Shown here one piece after another: positions 1 through 11,674 of a DNA stretch of 64,000 nucleotides. The stretch lies in assembly GCF_963662255.1 (NCBI RefSeq), contig NC_085050.1, positions 3,667,194-3,731,193 of the forward strand. Reading direction: 5' to 3'. The position numbers were made by a program, and so were the translations under genes. Numbering within the stretch: position 1 is the stretch's first letter; every line of letters begins with the position of its first letter. The notes below the pieces were generated by a model, which saw only the letters and a list, made by a program, of their open reading frames with translations, searched no databases and had not been told where the DNA came from. Source of the DNA: Cinclus cinclus (lineage: Eukaryota; Chordata; Aves; Passeriformes; Cinclidae).

Positions 1-1230
1 TTAACACGCCGACTTCTGACAGCTGTCAAAAATAAAATTATACTCAGAAACTGAAAGATAGGGCAGTAGTGTTTCCTCCAGAAATATTTGACTTGAATAT
101 GAAAATCAAATCCTAAAATTACTGCTTGTTCTTTTAGAAGAAATAGTACTGTTAATAGAGCTTTTATTTGAGAAAGTATTGCAGAAATGCAGCAGAATTA
201 ATAAAAAAAATCCCTATCGAGGGACTGTAACTAGGCCATGTTTTGCAGTAAATATTTAACACCACCATCCATTAATATGCATGAAATTTGTGAATTCAGG
301 TCAAATTTGGAGAATGGTTTCCCTAGGATTTAAATTAGGAAAATTATTAAAAGAAAAAAAAAAAAAAAGACAGATTTGAATAGATACCACAGGCAGTTAT
401 CTTGCCCTGTTCTGTCTTCCAGCAGTAATTCCCAAACTGGGTAGGCTTAATCCACAGTGAGCAATCCTCAGCACCATTTAATGTACAACCTTTTCAATTA
501 AGTTTTGAGCTAACCATGAGCAATGTTCTGCAAGGAGATTTCCTCCATGCATGAAATCTGTATTTGTGTCCCCTGTGTGTGTAATTCAATGTGGAGATTG
601 GAGCTGAAGTCCCTGACCCCTCAGAACAGTTCTGTGAAGCTGCAGAGCACCACAGGGTGAGCATCTCAACCTCCCCTTTTGAAGCTGTTCTGATCTTTGT
701 GCTACTGGAACATCCTCTGAGTTGCAGCTGAGTGCTGGAAATGAAATCACTGTTGATTCATTAGGCAGAAATTCTGAACTGAAATTCTTTTTCCTTTAAC
801 GTTAAAAAAAGAAAAAAAAAAAAAAGACAGAAATAAAAAAGGAAAAGTTTGAGTCATCTTTGAGCTGGAAAAGTCAGTTATTTTAGTCTGTCGGATCAAA
901 AGTATTTGGAAGGAAATTCCTTTTAGCTTGGCACAGGAGTGACCTCAGATGACTGTGCAGGTCGGTGATGAAAGTTTTTAGCAGAGCAAAGGAACTGAGA
1001 GTTTCATCAGCTGTCTAATGATGGACAGGGAAACTGGTGGGAGATCAGGAGTGGTGCAGAGACTTTGTCTGGGTTATTTAAATTGGGAAGTACCATACTG
1101 AAGGGAGAAAGTGTCAAGGAGATGAACTCAAGGTTCGCTCATTGCTTTAGGCTTCCATCACTGAGCAGTAAATTTTCAGTCTTTCAAAAACTAACTGGAA
1201 AATTGCAAGAATGACTTTGTGATGATTACA

Positions 1231-1256
1231 GACACACACACAGACACACACACACA
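1231..1256. repeat. (AC)n microsatellite with one interruption
   Basis: A short run of CA dinucleotides is interrupted once by a GA step and followed by an A-run. It is a simple sequence repeat with no further signal. Confidence 0.85.
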
Positions 1257-1889
1257 AAAAAAATACTAACAAACTTTGACAATAAAATTCCATTCTGTTG
1301 AATAAATTCTGCAAAAAAAAATTGGTCTTTAAAAGTGGGATTTTCTGTGTTCAGAACGTACCTGTAACTACTGCCGTGATTCATCTAACATGTGAGAATC
1401 TTGGGTTTGGATCCGTGTTACCGGGAGTATTCCCACTTAGTTAAAAGGGGGAATGGCATTAAACTGAAGGAGGCTGGGTTTAGATGAGGCACTGGGGGAA
1501 GATGCTCCCTGTGAGGGCGCCGAGGCCCTGGCTCCGTTGCCCAGAGGAGCTGTGCTCGCGGGCTCTTCCTTAATGGCGGGAGCTTCCCCTCAGAGGCGGC
1601 TGCTGGTGCTTTGCAGCCGTAGCCATTGGTAAGGATGCAGTTCACAGTTAGTTTAGAGGTGAATTTCGGGAACTCTGGCGACAGCGAGCAAAGCCAGCGA
1701 GTCGCTGGGGTGAGGCCGCCGTGTGCCCGTGCGGACAGAGCGTTCCTTCTATCCCCACACACCACAGCGGCCGCGGCGCAGCCTGGAAATGGCAGAAACA
1801 AGCAGCGGGAGCGGCGCACGCCCCACACGAGCTGGAAGGTTTTTGCCTCTAGAACTGCTCTGTGGGCTCCTGCCTTTCTGGTACGGGTT

Positions 1890-1901
1890 GCTGCCATCTT
1901 G
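1890..1901 (-). promoter_or_regulatory. weaker YY1-like motif
   Basis: The sequence is GCTGCCATCTTG, read as CAAGATGGCAGC on the minus strand. It matches the ATGG core of YY1 with one departure from the full GGCGGC flank. It lies about 90 bp from the stronger site in the same orientation. Confidence 0.4.
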
Positions 1902-1983
1902 TCTCTTTGTTCCTGCGGCCCGCAGTCACCGTTTTGGAGGGTCAAGGTGTGGTGCCTTGTTCCCTGTGCCCCTCAGCCACGCG

Positions 1984-1996
1984 GCCGCCATCTTGG
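1984..1996 (-). promoter_or_regulatory. near-canonical YY1 motif in CpG island
   Basis: GCCGCCATCTTGG is the reverse complement of CCAAGATGGCGGC, which fits the known YY1 consensus AAnATGGCGGC. On the minus strand the ATG opens a frame of only about 21 codons, so it is more likely a binding site than a start codon. Confidence 0.6.
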
Positions 1997-2248
1997 GAAG
2001 GCTGATTCCAGCACTTCGGGTTTCTCTTCGTGTCTGTGAGGTTTGTGAGATTGGGCAGGTTTGTGTCTAGCTGTTATTTACTGTAGTTTTTTGCCTGTTG
2101 CTGCTCCATTTGTTGGTAATCAGGTGCTTTTGCACTTACGTGTACTCATAATCTTTCCTTGCTGGTGGCAAGGGATTGGTTGGAGTTAAGCAGAGGTGAC
2201 TGATTTTGGAGCGTGGAACTTTTGAAATGGTCTTAAACCGAGACACTG

Positions 2249-2395
2249 CCCCGTCGATGGAAGGGTTCAAGGCAAAGCTGGATGGGGCTTGGAGCAACCT
2301 GGTCTAATGGAAGGTCCCCCAGCCCATGGCAGGGGATGGAACAAGATGAGCTGCAAGGTCTCTTCCAACCCAAACCATTCTGTCGTTCTGTGATT
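2249..2395 (+). mobile_element. CR1 retrotransposon 3' fragment
   Basis: The block carries the familiar avian CR1 3' end: a GGATGGGGCTTGGAGCAACC box, CCCATGGCAGGGGATGGAAC, then TCTTCCAACCCAAACCATTC and an ending made of near-repeats of TTCTGTGATT. It is 5'-truncated, as most CR1 copies are, and lies just downstream of the CpG island. Confidence 0.9.
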
Positions 2396-3750
2396 GCCCG
2401 GTGTCATTTCATGAGGAGATACGAGCAGTCCTTGGAGCGCTAAACTTTTATCTGGGAGTTTTCCTTGCCCCCCTGCTCAGTCCTCCCATTTGCCTACAGT
2501 ACATTTTCTTCTGTGTTCTTTATTTTTGACTGCATTTTCCATGGCAGTCATCCAGCTTCAAAAGTTGCATAAAAGCTTCTTTCTCCAATACAGATCAGGC
2601 TTTAATTTTGGATATGGTTTCAGAAAGGGGTATTCGATGAGAGGAGTATTAAAAATGACAGCATGAAAATTTGAAATATACTTTCTAATATCTGAGTCTT
2701 AAAAGATGCTTAGTCAGTATATAAAAGGCTTTAATTTATTGCCTTTCCATTTACCATTTGGAACACGTCTTTTTCTGAAATACATTTTTCACATGCTACA
2801 AAGGCCAGTAATACTTCACAGAGTGAGGCAATATAAAATGCTATAATCAAATAACAGGCTCTGATTTCCTCTGAGAAGTGTCAAATTATAGCATTTTGAT
2901 CTCCAGCTATCTTGTTCTCTCTGTTTTAATCCCTTTATCAGAGACAAATTCTTCTTAGACTTTAGATCTGTGAGATATTCCAACTGCTGTTTATATATGA
3001 ACATGGGAAAAGGAGCCTGTTCTGTATAGCTGATGTAACTCAGAATTATTTTTAGCTACTAAAAATAAAATTGTAGACTCCACTGATTTTAATTTTGGAT
3101 GTTTGCAAATTTCATTCAGCTATAATTGTTATAATTGACTTTGAGATCTGTGCTTTTTTTTTCCTGCCCTTTTCTTTGGTATTTTAGTTGTAGATAAGTA
3201 AGTTTTTAACCTCTGTTCATGTTATGTTATTTCTACAGTGATGAAATATATGTGGTTTTTCTTCAGAAAATATGTCACCTCTACTTCCTTTTTACCTGCT
3301 TGTGGTGGACTTTATGGTTCGTTCCTTATTTTATTTATTCAACATTGATTTGTTTGAACAGAGAATTTAGGTGGAACTTGGGCAAAAAAGGACAGTCTGT
3401 GACCTTTGTGAAAAGGGAAGAAGAAAGCAGCTCCAGAAAGCTACAGGGACCTTTGGAGGTCATGCAGGGAGAAAATGGCAAAGGCCAAAGCCCAGCTAGA
3501 ACTGAAATCTGGCTAGTGCCATAGAAAACCAATAAAAAAGGATTCTATAAATTCATTAACCAGAGGAGTAGAAGCAATTTTGGTGGCTTCATTCTGTTCC
3601 TGTCTCTGTCCTTCAGCTCAGAGCTCTGGGCACCTGAAGTACAACTCCTCTTACTGTTCGAGACTGGGGCAAAGAAGGTATTTAGTACCTCAGCATTTTC
3701 CTCACCCTTTGTGACTGAGTTTTGCTCTGTGTCCAGTAAAGGATGGACAT

Positions 3751-3872
3751 CATGGAGTCATGGAATGATTTGGGATGAAGGGTACTTTAAAGCTCATCCA
3801 GTTCCAATGCTCTGCCACAGGCAGGGACACCTTCCACTAGCCCAGGTTGCTCAGAGCCATCTCCAGCCTTGA
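3751..3872 (-). mobile_element. CR1 3' fragment, diverged
   Basis: This is the reverse complement of the CR1 tail: a diverged TGGAATGATTTGGGATGAAG start, then GCAGGGACACCTTCCACTAG and CCCAGGTTGCTCAGAGCC. It is older and more diverged than most copies here. Confidence 0.8.
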
Positions 3873-5944
3873 TTCCCCTCAGCCTCCTTCTGCCATGCCC
3901 AGGTATTTATAAAGGACAATCCCAACACTCAACCATATTTTTTTCTATTACCTATGCAGGCTTACACAAATGATAATTTCTTTCTATTCTCATTACAAGT
4001 TTAATGATAATCATGTCTTGTTTATGAGCCTTTTCCTGTTCACAACAGCAATCTGCCTTTCTGGGTGTTGATGGAGGGCTATAGATTCACTTTGTGCTTT
4101 GATCTCTGGGCTGGAATGTAAGTTCACACCATGAAGTTCACCTACCTCATTACCTCTCTGCCCAGAAGCTCTTGCAGTTTTTAAACATTCAAGCAACGAG
4201 TATAGTTACATAAAGGAACTCTTCTATTCACACACAGGTGTCACTGCATGTATGTGAGTTCCCATTGAAACTGGCAATAAATTCTTAGGTTACTAAAATG
4301 TTGCAAAGTGAAAATTCAATGAAAAACTGCTGATTTTTGTAGTCTTCAAAAATTAATTTTTGAATATATTTCCCAGTTTTGGAGAGATTGCCAACCCCCA
4401 ACAGAGATAAACTTAATTTTAATGTAAGCTGATGCTTTGAGCGTGATTTTAGAATCTTTGGTAAGTGTGTTTTGGGGAAAAAAATAACTGCATTGTATTT
4501 CAAATATAGGTTATCCCAAACAATGTGTGCAGATTATGTCAACTAATAGAAGAAATGAGATCAATTTTTAAAAGTGCTCTTGTACCTTCCATCTGTTTCT
4601 GTGTGTAAACCTGCAGGTGCTCTCTCTGTATTTTATGTTATCTTCCTTTTCATCTTTTTCTGATTGTAAGTCTATGCCAAAGATTTTCCCTGATCTGACG
4701 ACACTCCCATGTCTGCTTTTCTCCTTTCTTATGCTCTCTCATACTGGAGTGTCTTTCTAAATTTTTGTATTTCAATTTTTCCTGTTATTTCTGTCTTGGC
4801 TGCAAATCCCTCAATTTTCCAACATTAACATGCCTGTCCTCTTAATCCCATCTGGGGTTGTGGGAAGTTTTTTTTTTTACTTTTAGCCATGTTTGTTCCC
4901 CAGATTAAGCAGTGCTCCCTGCTTCTCTTACTGCTTCTGTCAAGACATTCAGGTGGGATGTAGGTGTAAGGAGAAGCATAAATTAGCAGGAGTACAAAAG
5001 TGACCCTCAACACAAATAGGGAGCTGATAATCCACCAGACTGATCAATCTCATCATCAGTCCTTCCCCCTCCTCACAGTGACTCTCACGTGCTGACATTA
5101 GCAACTTGCTGCTCCTTCTTTTTCACGGATCACTGGGATTTTTTGATAAATTTTGTTATGAAAACACATCTTGCTGGAAAATATCAACCCTTTGAACTGA
5201 AGCTTATCTCAAAAAATATCAATTTCAAATAAACTCCTCAGTGTTTTGTTTTTTTTTTTTTAATGTGATAATAGAGAGTGATGGAACTGATTCTAATTAT
5301 GATTTTGAACTTAGTTCACGGTGCCTTGGGCACAGATAGAATCTACCCTTGAACTCGCCTTCCTGTACAGTATTTGTGAGCCTCTTCAGGTCCCAGAATG
5401 AAAATAATATCCAGAATGGTGGAATCTCTGTGCCTAATGCTCAGTGCCACAGTTATTTTCTTGGAGTGCTTCCTTTTCCATGAATTTTGTGTGCTTCTCA
5501 AATGTTGTTCCCTTTTATACCTGATACATTATATTTATTAATGACAGTTCTATTTAATTTAATAAATTGTTATGTAGAAACCAATTAAATGATTAAATTC
5601 AAGATGTTAATCACTAGGACTTACAGATTTTTCTTTGTCAGTTCCATTCATTTTAGTCCTTTTTTACAATTATGATTTTAGTAAATGTACCATGCACAGT
5701 TCACCAGAAAGACAGCAACTTTTCTTAATATTTTCTACCGTAGTTTCTTGTTTAGATGATGAACCACTCTACTTTTTTAGAATGTACTTCTTGATGCAAC
5801 TCTGCAGCAGTTGGATAAAGAAGAAAATACTTATTTTAATGAGAGATTCCAGAATTTTAGTATAAACATTAAAGTTGGGGAAAAATTGGTTGCTGACCTG
5901 CTTGGTGATAGGACATGATAGAAGAGCTTTCAACTTAGAGCAGA

Positions 5945-6177
5945 TGTAGATGGGATATTGAGAAGAAATCATCCCCTGTGAGGGTGGGCAGGCCCTGGCA
6001 CAGGGTGCCCAGAGAAGCTGTGGCTGCCCCTGGATCCCTGGAGGTGTCCAAGGCCAGGTTGGACACTGGGGCTTGGTGCAACCTGAGATAGTGGAAGGTG
6101 TCCCTGCCCATGGCAGGGGAGTGGGAATGGATGGGCTTTAGGGTCCCTTCCATCCCAAACCTTTCTGTGATTCCATG
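5945..6177 (+). mobile_element. CR1 3' fragment
   Basis: The element runs from GATGGGATATTGAGAAGAAA through GGCCCTGGCACAGGGTGCCC and AAGGCCAGGTTGGACACTGG to the TTTCTGTGATTCCATG terminus. It is 5'-truncated. The open frames across it on both strands are fortuitous. Confidence 0.92.
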
Positions 6178-8237
6178 TTACTGTCAAACACTGTAGTTCA
6201 GCAGGGTGACTTTTGCCAGGTTATAAATAAAGCCACATTATCATTCAGTTGAGCTTGAATCTTTAAATTTGCCTCTGTATTTATTGATACCTCAAGAGTT
6301 CTGATGTGTTTTCATGTCCAAAGCACAGTGCTGAGTATGTAGCATGTTCATGTTGATGTTCACTGAACTCTCCAATTCAGTGAAGGCAGATCAGTTTAGT
6401 GTGTCCCTGAAGGGAGTTAATCCATGGAGTAACTGAGTTGCAGACAAAGAGGGATTAGATATGCTAATGTATCCTCACATCCCAAATGATTTAGTTTTGA
6501 ATTGAAATTTAATTGTGTTTTATTGTTCGTAAGTGTATCAGTCATGTTCCAAATGCACTATTAATCTGACTATTAATTAGAAAAGTTCTTTCTAAAACAT
6601 AACATTAATGGATAAATTGTCATAGATATTGGATAGATATCTTAAAAGTTCTGTATTTTTGCTATTTTCTGTCCCTCAGGAAAGAAGTAGTTGGGTTAAT
6701 TAAAATTACATATTTTAATTGTCCATGAAGTGAATGATGTGGTATGTTCTTGGATCTAAGAGAGAACATTGGATCTAAAATACCTACTAGATTTAAGGAT
6801 ATCCATTGTGCTTTAAAATGCAGAGTGATTCATCTTCCATCGCTCTGTGTAAATGTCAAATGTAAAGTGAGTCAAATGTGAGTGAACTGGATTGTCTGGA
6901 CAATCAGTTCCAGAGAGACACAGCTCCAGGAGCTGAAATGTGATGGGAAAAGATGGGGCTTGATCAGAGATGGCCTTTTCTGGCCTTGAAATCCATTAAA
7001 ACGATGAGAACAGTGGTCATTCTCCCACGGATGGAGAACAAAGTCCCAGCTGCCAGTGGAAGAGGAGATGAGTTTAGGGGACATGGTAGTAAAGATTTAG
7101 AAAAAAGGTATTAAGGAACGGGAAGACTAAACAGCCATTTGTGTGAAGCTTTTAGAATCCTGAATAGAATTTTTAGTGCATATTTGTATTTAGTAAGTAT
7201 GCAGGGTGAAATTGGTCTATAAATTACTTCCTACATTCTGATAATGTCAAACAGAGGTTAATACTGCAATGAACATCTTCAGTTATGGAGACTGGATTTT
7301 AACGTACTGTAAACAAAAGATGATGTTTTAAGAAATGTGGTAAATAATCACTGTGATTAATAACGTAGAAGGAATATAGACAGTGAGGAATCAACTATCC
7401 AAGACCAGATTAAGGTCATTATTCCTAAAATTTGACTGTTCAGATATATACTGAGATGAAAAGTGAGTGATCCTACTCTATTTGGTGAATTTCTAGACAA
7501 AACCAAGGGGGATAAAATTGCAGATCTTTGCATCCTGAAGTATTTGCTTTTTTGTTTCTTAACATGACAACATCCATGATGAAAGGAATAAAACCTTTAT
7601 AATTTATATATACGTTATTAGCACCTATGGGTTGAAATCTATTGTATCATCATTTAGTATAACCCTAACTCTTTTATATGGAATCTACAACTCAGTTTGG
7701 GTCTACATATTATAATTTAGGATAGCTTTGTGACAGTGCTTTTGCTCTAGTTACGAGGCGAGCACTCTAAAATATTTCCATTATGTCATGGATCAGTTGT
7801 TCTGTCTTTTTAATCTTGGACATGTAGAACAAAAGGAAAAATCTGAAAGAAATGGATTAATTGGACTGTAGCTTTATTAATTTCTTCCATTTGAGACCTG
7901 TTCAGGAGGGGTGCATCCAATCAATTTGTCATTGTTCTGGTAATTATTTCCAGGTGTTTGGTGTATTGTCAGCATTCCCTACTGATCACAGCTGCTCTCT
8001 AGATCGCTGCTCTGTGCTCATCTTCTGTCTCTTAATAAACACTTCAAGGCTTTAGAAAAAATGACATTTCTTCTGTCTATTAACCATTGAAATCCTAGGT
8101 TCAATCCTTCCCTCACAGGTAGATGTTTTACTTTAAATCTGCTCATGAAATTCCAGTAGCCCTTTTTTGGTGACCTTTGCAATCATCTGTTGATAGATTT
8201 TTGCAGTTGTTAAGCTCTGGGGGTGTGGTGGGATTGT

Positions 8238-8315
8238 TGGGGTGTCCTGCGTAGGGCCAGAAGCTGGACTCAATGATCCCTACGGTTCCAACCCAGGATA
8301 TTCTGGGATTCCAAG
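8238..8315 (+). mobile_element. CR1 3' end (different subfamily)
   Basis: The sequence resembles GGGTGTCCTGNGNAGGGCCAG followed by an AGCTGGACTCAATGATCC box and an ACCCAGGATATTCTGGGATT terminus. That is the 3' end of a CR1 subfamily distinct from most copies here. Its last 31 bases are included in the block duplicated at 9852. Confidence 0.75.
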
Positions 8316-8602
8316 AGCATCTCTCATAGCTGTGAATGGTCCTAGAAACCTGCAGTTCTTATCATTTGTACTCCAGAAGCAGAATTGTTTCACGGGGCTG
8401 CTGTAATGATTATAGACATGGGTATTGTGTGCAGTTAGAAGGGACTGAAGTACTGCCTTTAATCTGTCAGGACTCCTCACAAAAATGCACAAAGCCAAAA
8501 AGGGACAATAGGGGCAAGAGTGGAAGAAGAGCACAGTGAAAGTGAAGGACAAATGGGACATGAGGAGAAAATGGATTTAAATTATCTACAAATACAGGCA
8601 GT
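8285..8602. repeat. duplicated block, copy 1 (probable source)
   Basis: These 318 bp recur in the same orientation at 9852-10170. I see only two substitutions (C/T in TTCAYGGGGCTG and G/A in TAATRATTAT) and one single-base A insertion in copy 2. Copy 1 continues leftwards into intact CR1 3' sequence, whereas copy 2 keeps only the last 31 CR1 bases, so copy 1 is probably the source. The similar reading frames in both copies are not recognisable proteins. Confidence 0.95.
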
Positions 8603-9299
8603 GTGGCATTAAAGTGACTCTAATGAAAAGAACCTGTCAGATTCTGGAATTCATTTTGGAGTGAGTTTCCCACTTCACATAGGATTAATTGGGGTTAAAT
8701 GACTGAGCTGTTTCTAAGATGGAAGCTTGATAAGTTTATGAGTACAACTATTATCATATTAAGATTATTATTAATTAAATTATCACTTGACTGACTGCAG
8801 TGGCAAGGAAGCAGATCTGGTGACTTCAGATGTTTGTGTTTCTTGTGTCAACTCAATTTTCACTGGAAGTAATTGAATATAAATTACAGAACAACTTGAA
8901 ATGAATTTGGAAATAAATGAGTAGGTAAATGTAGAGTTGTTTTTTTTCCAGATAAAAAGGTTTCTCTAAAAAATAATTGGGCTAGCTGAAGCTCCACTGT
9001 TACCTTTAGCCTAAGAGTAATTTGATACCACTGCTGTAAAAGGATTAAAATATGTTAATTGCCACTGAGATAGATGAGCCTTGCTCTCAGTAACTGCTAG
9101 TTTCTTTGGTTATTTGATTCTAAATTATGAACTACTAGATCTTGTCAAGTTTTAAACAACCTGCTGTGAACTCATACTTTTTTGGTCTACTTATTTGATT
9201 ATGTCTATTTAATACTTTTTGCTTAATTATTTTGGAGATTTATTTCACCTATTGTGAGCTTTCTGTGGTTAAATATCTAATTCAAACTCTTTTAATTTT

Positions 9300-9350
9300 T
9301 TTTTTAGGTTTTTTTCTTTTTTTTTTTTTTTCTTTTTTCTTCCTTTTGAC
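9300..9350. repeat. T-rich polypyrimidine tract
   Basis: Long T runs are broken by a few C and AGG bases, extending into a TTCTTCCTTTT stretch. It is low-complexity sequence and resembles a splice-acceptor pyrimidine tract, but no exon-like sequence follows. Confidence 0.8.
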
Positions 9351-9851
9351 CCTCTGTGCATTTTTCCTCTGCCCTTGAGCATTGATTTTCAAATCTTTTT
9401 GCTAGGGATATCTCCTTGGATATTCAAGTCCAATAAGATAATTTTCCTTCTTGCTTTCCTGGTGCCACTGGCCGATTATCAAATATTATTTCTTTCTTTC
9501 ATAGTCCAATATAATTATTTATCTGAAGCTACACACTGCTTATTTAGCAGAAAACGGTAACATCTCTTCAGCACCAAAATGGCAAGGAAACAATTTGCAG
9601 GCATCTGATTCCAAAATCCAAAGCTTGCTTTGGCTGCCATTTCAGCTTGGATTTCTCTAAAATGCAGTACTTTCACTTGCAAGAGTTTTGCTGCTGGGTG
9701 CTTGGAATCACTTCCATCTCATCTGAATCCTACTTAGAACTTAAATAAGGGAAAGCCTTGCTGGGATTTCCTGTGGTTGTTCGTGTCCCCTTGGGTTCAG
9801 TCAGCTCAATATGCTCCAGGAATGCATTTTGGAGCAAACTTTCTATACCCA

Positions 9852-10170
9852 GTTCCAACCCAGGATATTCTGGGATTCCAAGAGCATCTCTCATAGCTGT
9901 GAATGGTCCTAGAAACCTGCAGTTCTTATCATTTGTACTCCAGAAGCAGAATTGTTTCATGGGGCTGCTGTAATAATTATAGACATGGGTATTGTGTGCA
10001 GTTAGAAGGGACTGAAGTACTGCCTTTAATCTGTCAGGACTCCTCACAAAAATGCACAAAGCCAAAAAGGGACAATAGGGGCAAGAGTGGAAGAAGAGCA
10101 CAGTGAAAGTGAAGGACAAAATGGGACATGAGGAGAAAATGGATTTAAATTATCTACAAATACAGGCAGT
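9852..10170. repeat. duplicated block, copy 2
   Basis: This is a near-identical direct copy of 8285-8602, offset by 1567 bp (one extra A inside). The left flank has no CR1 body, and the right flank (TTATTTATG) differs from copy 1 immediately after AGGCAGT. No poly(A) tail or obvious target-site duplication is visible, so it looks like a local segmental duplication rather than a retroposition. Confidence 0.95.
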
Positions 10171-10402
10171 TTATTTATGTAACTTTCTACACATAGCTGG
10201 GATTGTCGGTTTCCCTCAATAAATAATTGAAGGGAAGATGATGCCTGACAATGTTACATTGGTTAGATGAAGCCTGCCTTGCACTGGGATGAAATTCCCA
10301 GTCGGGAAACTCACATCTAACCCTTGCTCATATGCTGGGCTTTCAGCTGTTCTGTGGTCGCCCTCAGTATCTCCTTTTACATAAAATATTTGAGTCATTG
10401 AC

Positions 10403-10430
10403 TAATAATAACAACAACAACAACAACAAA
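10403..10430. repeat. (AAC)n microsatellite
   Basis: About two TAA units are followed by about seven AAC units. It is a simple sequence repeat. Confidence 0.9.
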
Positions 10431-11180
10431 GAAATTTCGGTCTCAATTTTTAGCACACTCTCAGCCAAGAGTTGCGGATAAATTTTTCAAGCGACTCTTT
10501 GAATTAAAGTATGTGTTAGAAAAATCTTTCTAACGGCATCAGAATTCCTTGCTCCTAGTTTCAGTGATTTTTAGCATGCATGTAAAATATAGGGAAAGGT
10601 AGGGACAGCAAACTGTGGTCCTCCTCCAGAAACCTTGTTCTCTGCTTTACCTTGAATTTCAGCTCTGTGATGCTGAGCAGTAAAGCATTTAAGCATGTTT
10701 AGAAATTTGGTTTGTTAGCTTTTTATCTAGCTATGATTATTTTTTAATTGTCTCCTAAGAAATCTGTGGAGAGTTTTGCCAGCCTTAGAAAAGCTAAGAG
10801 GAGTGTGTAGCCTTAGAAATGAGCCTCTTGAATTGTATTTTGAAATTGCATATTAGCCGTTTATCATCCAAGATACACTGCTTGCAAATTACAATTTGAA
10901 CACGCAGTCCTAATGGTAAATATAATAAGGAAAAGAGTTCTAATGGGAATTAATCACTGTGGCCATCTTAAATCTCCCCTCACTATTTGCATTGTCTTAT
11001 GGGAAGTTTTGCCATCTGGGATTCTTTTTAATGTTGTTGTAATGATCCTTAAAAGCAATGTAAATATGGTTTGATTTCACAATAGAAGTTTTTTTTTTTT
11101 TGAGATTCCCCACTGGAAACAATCAGGATTTTTTTTTAAAAACAGCAGAAGTTAGGTTAATATAAAACCTGTGAATCATG

Positions 11181-11560
11181 GCCAGGCTAGGAGAGGTGGG
11201 GTTGTTCAGCTTGGAGAAGAGAAGGCTCCAGGAAGACCTTGCAGTGCCTAAAGGGGCTCCAGGAGAGCTGGAGAGGGACTTGGGACAAGGGGTGAAGGGG
11301 CAGAATAAGGGGAATGTCTTCAAACTGCCAGGGTGCAGGGTTAGGTGGGATATTGGGAAGAAATTGTTCCCTGGGAGGGTGGGCAGGCCCTGGCACAGGG
11401 TGCCAGAGCAGCTGTGGCTGCCCCTGGATCCCTGGAAGTGTCCAAGGCCAGGCTGGACACTGGGGCTTGGATTACCCTGGGACAGTGGAAGGTGTCCCTG
11501 GTGGGGAACTGGATGGGCTTTAAGTCCCCTTCCAACCCAAGGGTTTTGTGGTTCTCTGAT
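11181..11560 (+). mobile_element. CR1 fragment close to the exon acceptor
   Basis: This longer CR1 piece starts in the AGCTTGGAGAAGAGAAGGCT region. It continues through GCTCCAGGAGAGCTGGAGAG, GGGATATTGGGAAGAAATTG and AAGGCCAGGCTGGACACTGG to a diverged terminus. It ends about 115 bp before the CTNNA2 acceptor at 11675, so the intronic splicing signals must lie within that short remaining gap. The several overlapping open frames here are not genes. Confidence 0.92.
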
Positions 11561-11674
11561 TTTATTTCCCAATAGCACTTAGTTCAGCTTTTAGTGAGTT
11601 ATTCATACTTCCTGGAAAAACAAAGACCACAAGGCTGAAAGCTAACCTGAGCATCCATTTGTGTCCCCTCCCAG

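Larger units (their letters stand above)
1480..2055. promoter_or_regulatory. CpG island with two YY1-type motifs; candidate promoter
   Basis: This block of roughly 570 bp is GC-rich and full of CpG, unlike the AT-rich intron on both sides. It contains two NotI-type octamers GCGGCCGC (1767-1774 and 1981-1988). It also has a near-canonical YY1 site, GCCGCCATCTTGG at 1984-1996, and a weaker one, GCTGCCATCTTG at 1890-1901, both in the same orientation (AAGATGGC on the minus strand). From established knowledge, YY1 sites with this core are common just downstream of transcription starts, usually in the sense orientation. That would favour transcription leftwards, antisense to CTNNA2. On the plus strand a donor-like G|GTAAGG occurs near 1629, so an alternative CTNNA2 first exon is also possible. 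Overlapping open frames on both strands (up to 175 codons on the minus strand) are expected in stop-poor GC-rich DNA and match no protein I know. Confidence 0.5.
1..11674 (+). other. CTNNA2: CTNNA2 intron (3' part) upstream of the first exon in the window
   Basis: This is noncoding AT-rich sequence ending at a clear acceptor (pyrimidine-rich CCCCTCCCAG just before 11675). The intron is phase 1, because the next exon begins with the last two bases of a glycine codon. I looked for the preceding alpha-catenin exon, which should end in residues like VEDVRKQG, and did not see it, so the intron starts left of the window. Contents: a CpG island at 1.48-2.05 kb, six CR1 pieces, a recent 318-bp duplication and simple repeats. 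Stretches between these, such as 1-1400, 2400-3700, 4000-5900, 6200-8200 and 10200-11100, show only short chance reading frames and homopolymer runs. Confidence 0.85.

Noticed and set aside
1418..1945. Minus-strand open frame of 175 codons over the CpG island
   Set aside because: GC-rich DNA lacks stops; overlapping frames exist on both strands and none resembles a known protein. Kept only as a possible untranslated first exon.
8280..10119. Two similar minus-strand frames (93 and 129 codons) suggesting a small gene family
   Set aside because: The similarity is due to the DNA duplication at 8285 and 9852, with no sign of selection on protein or known homology.
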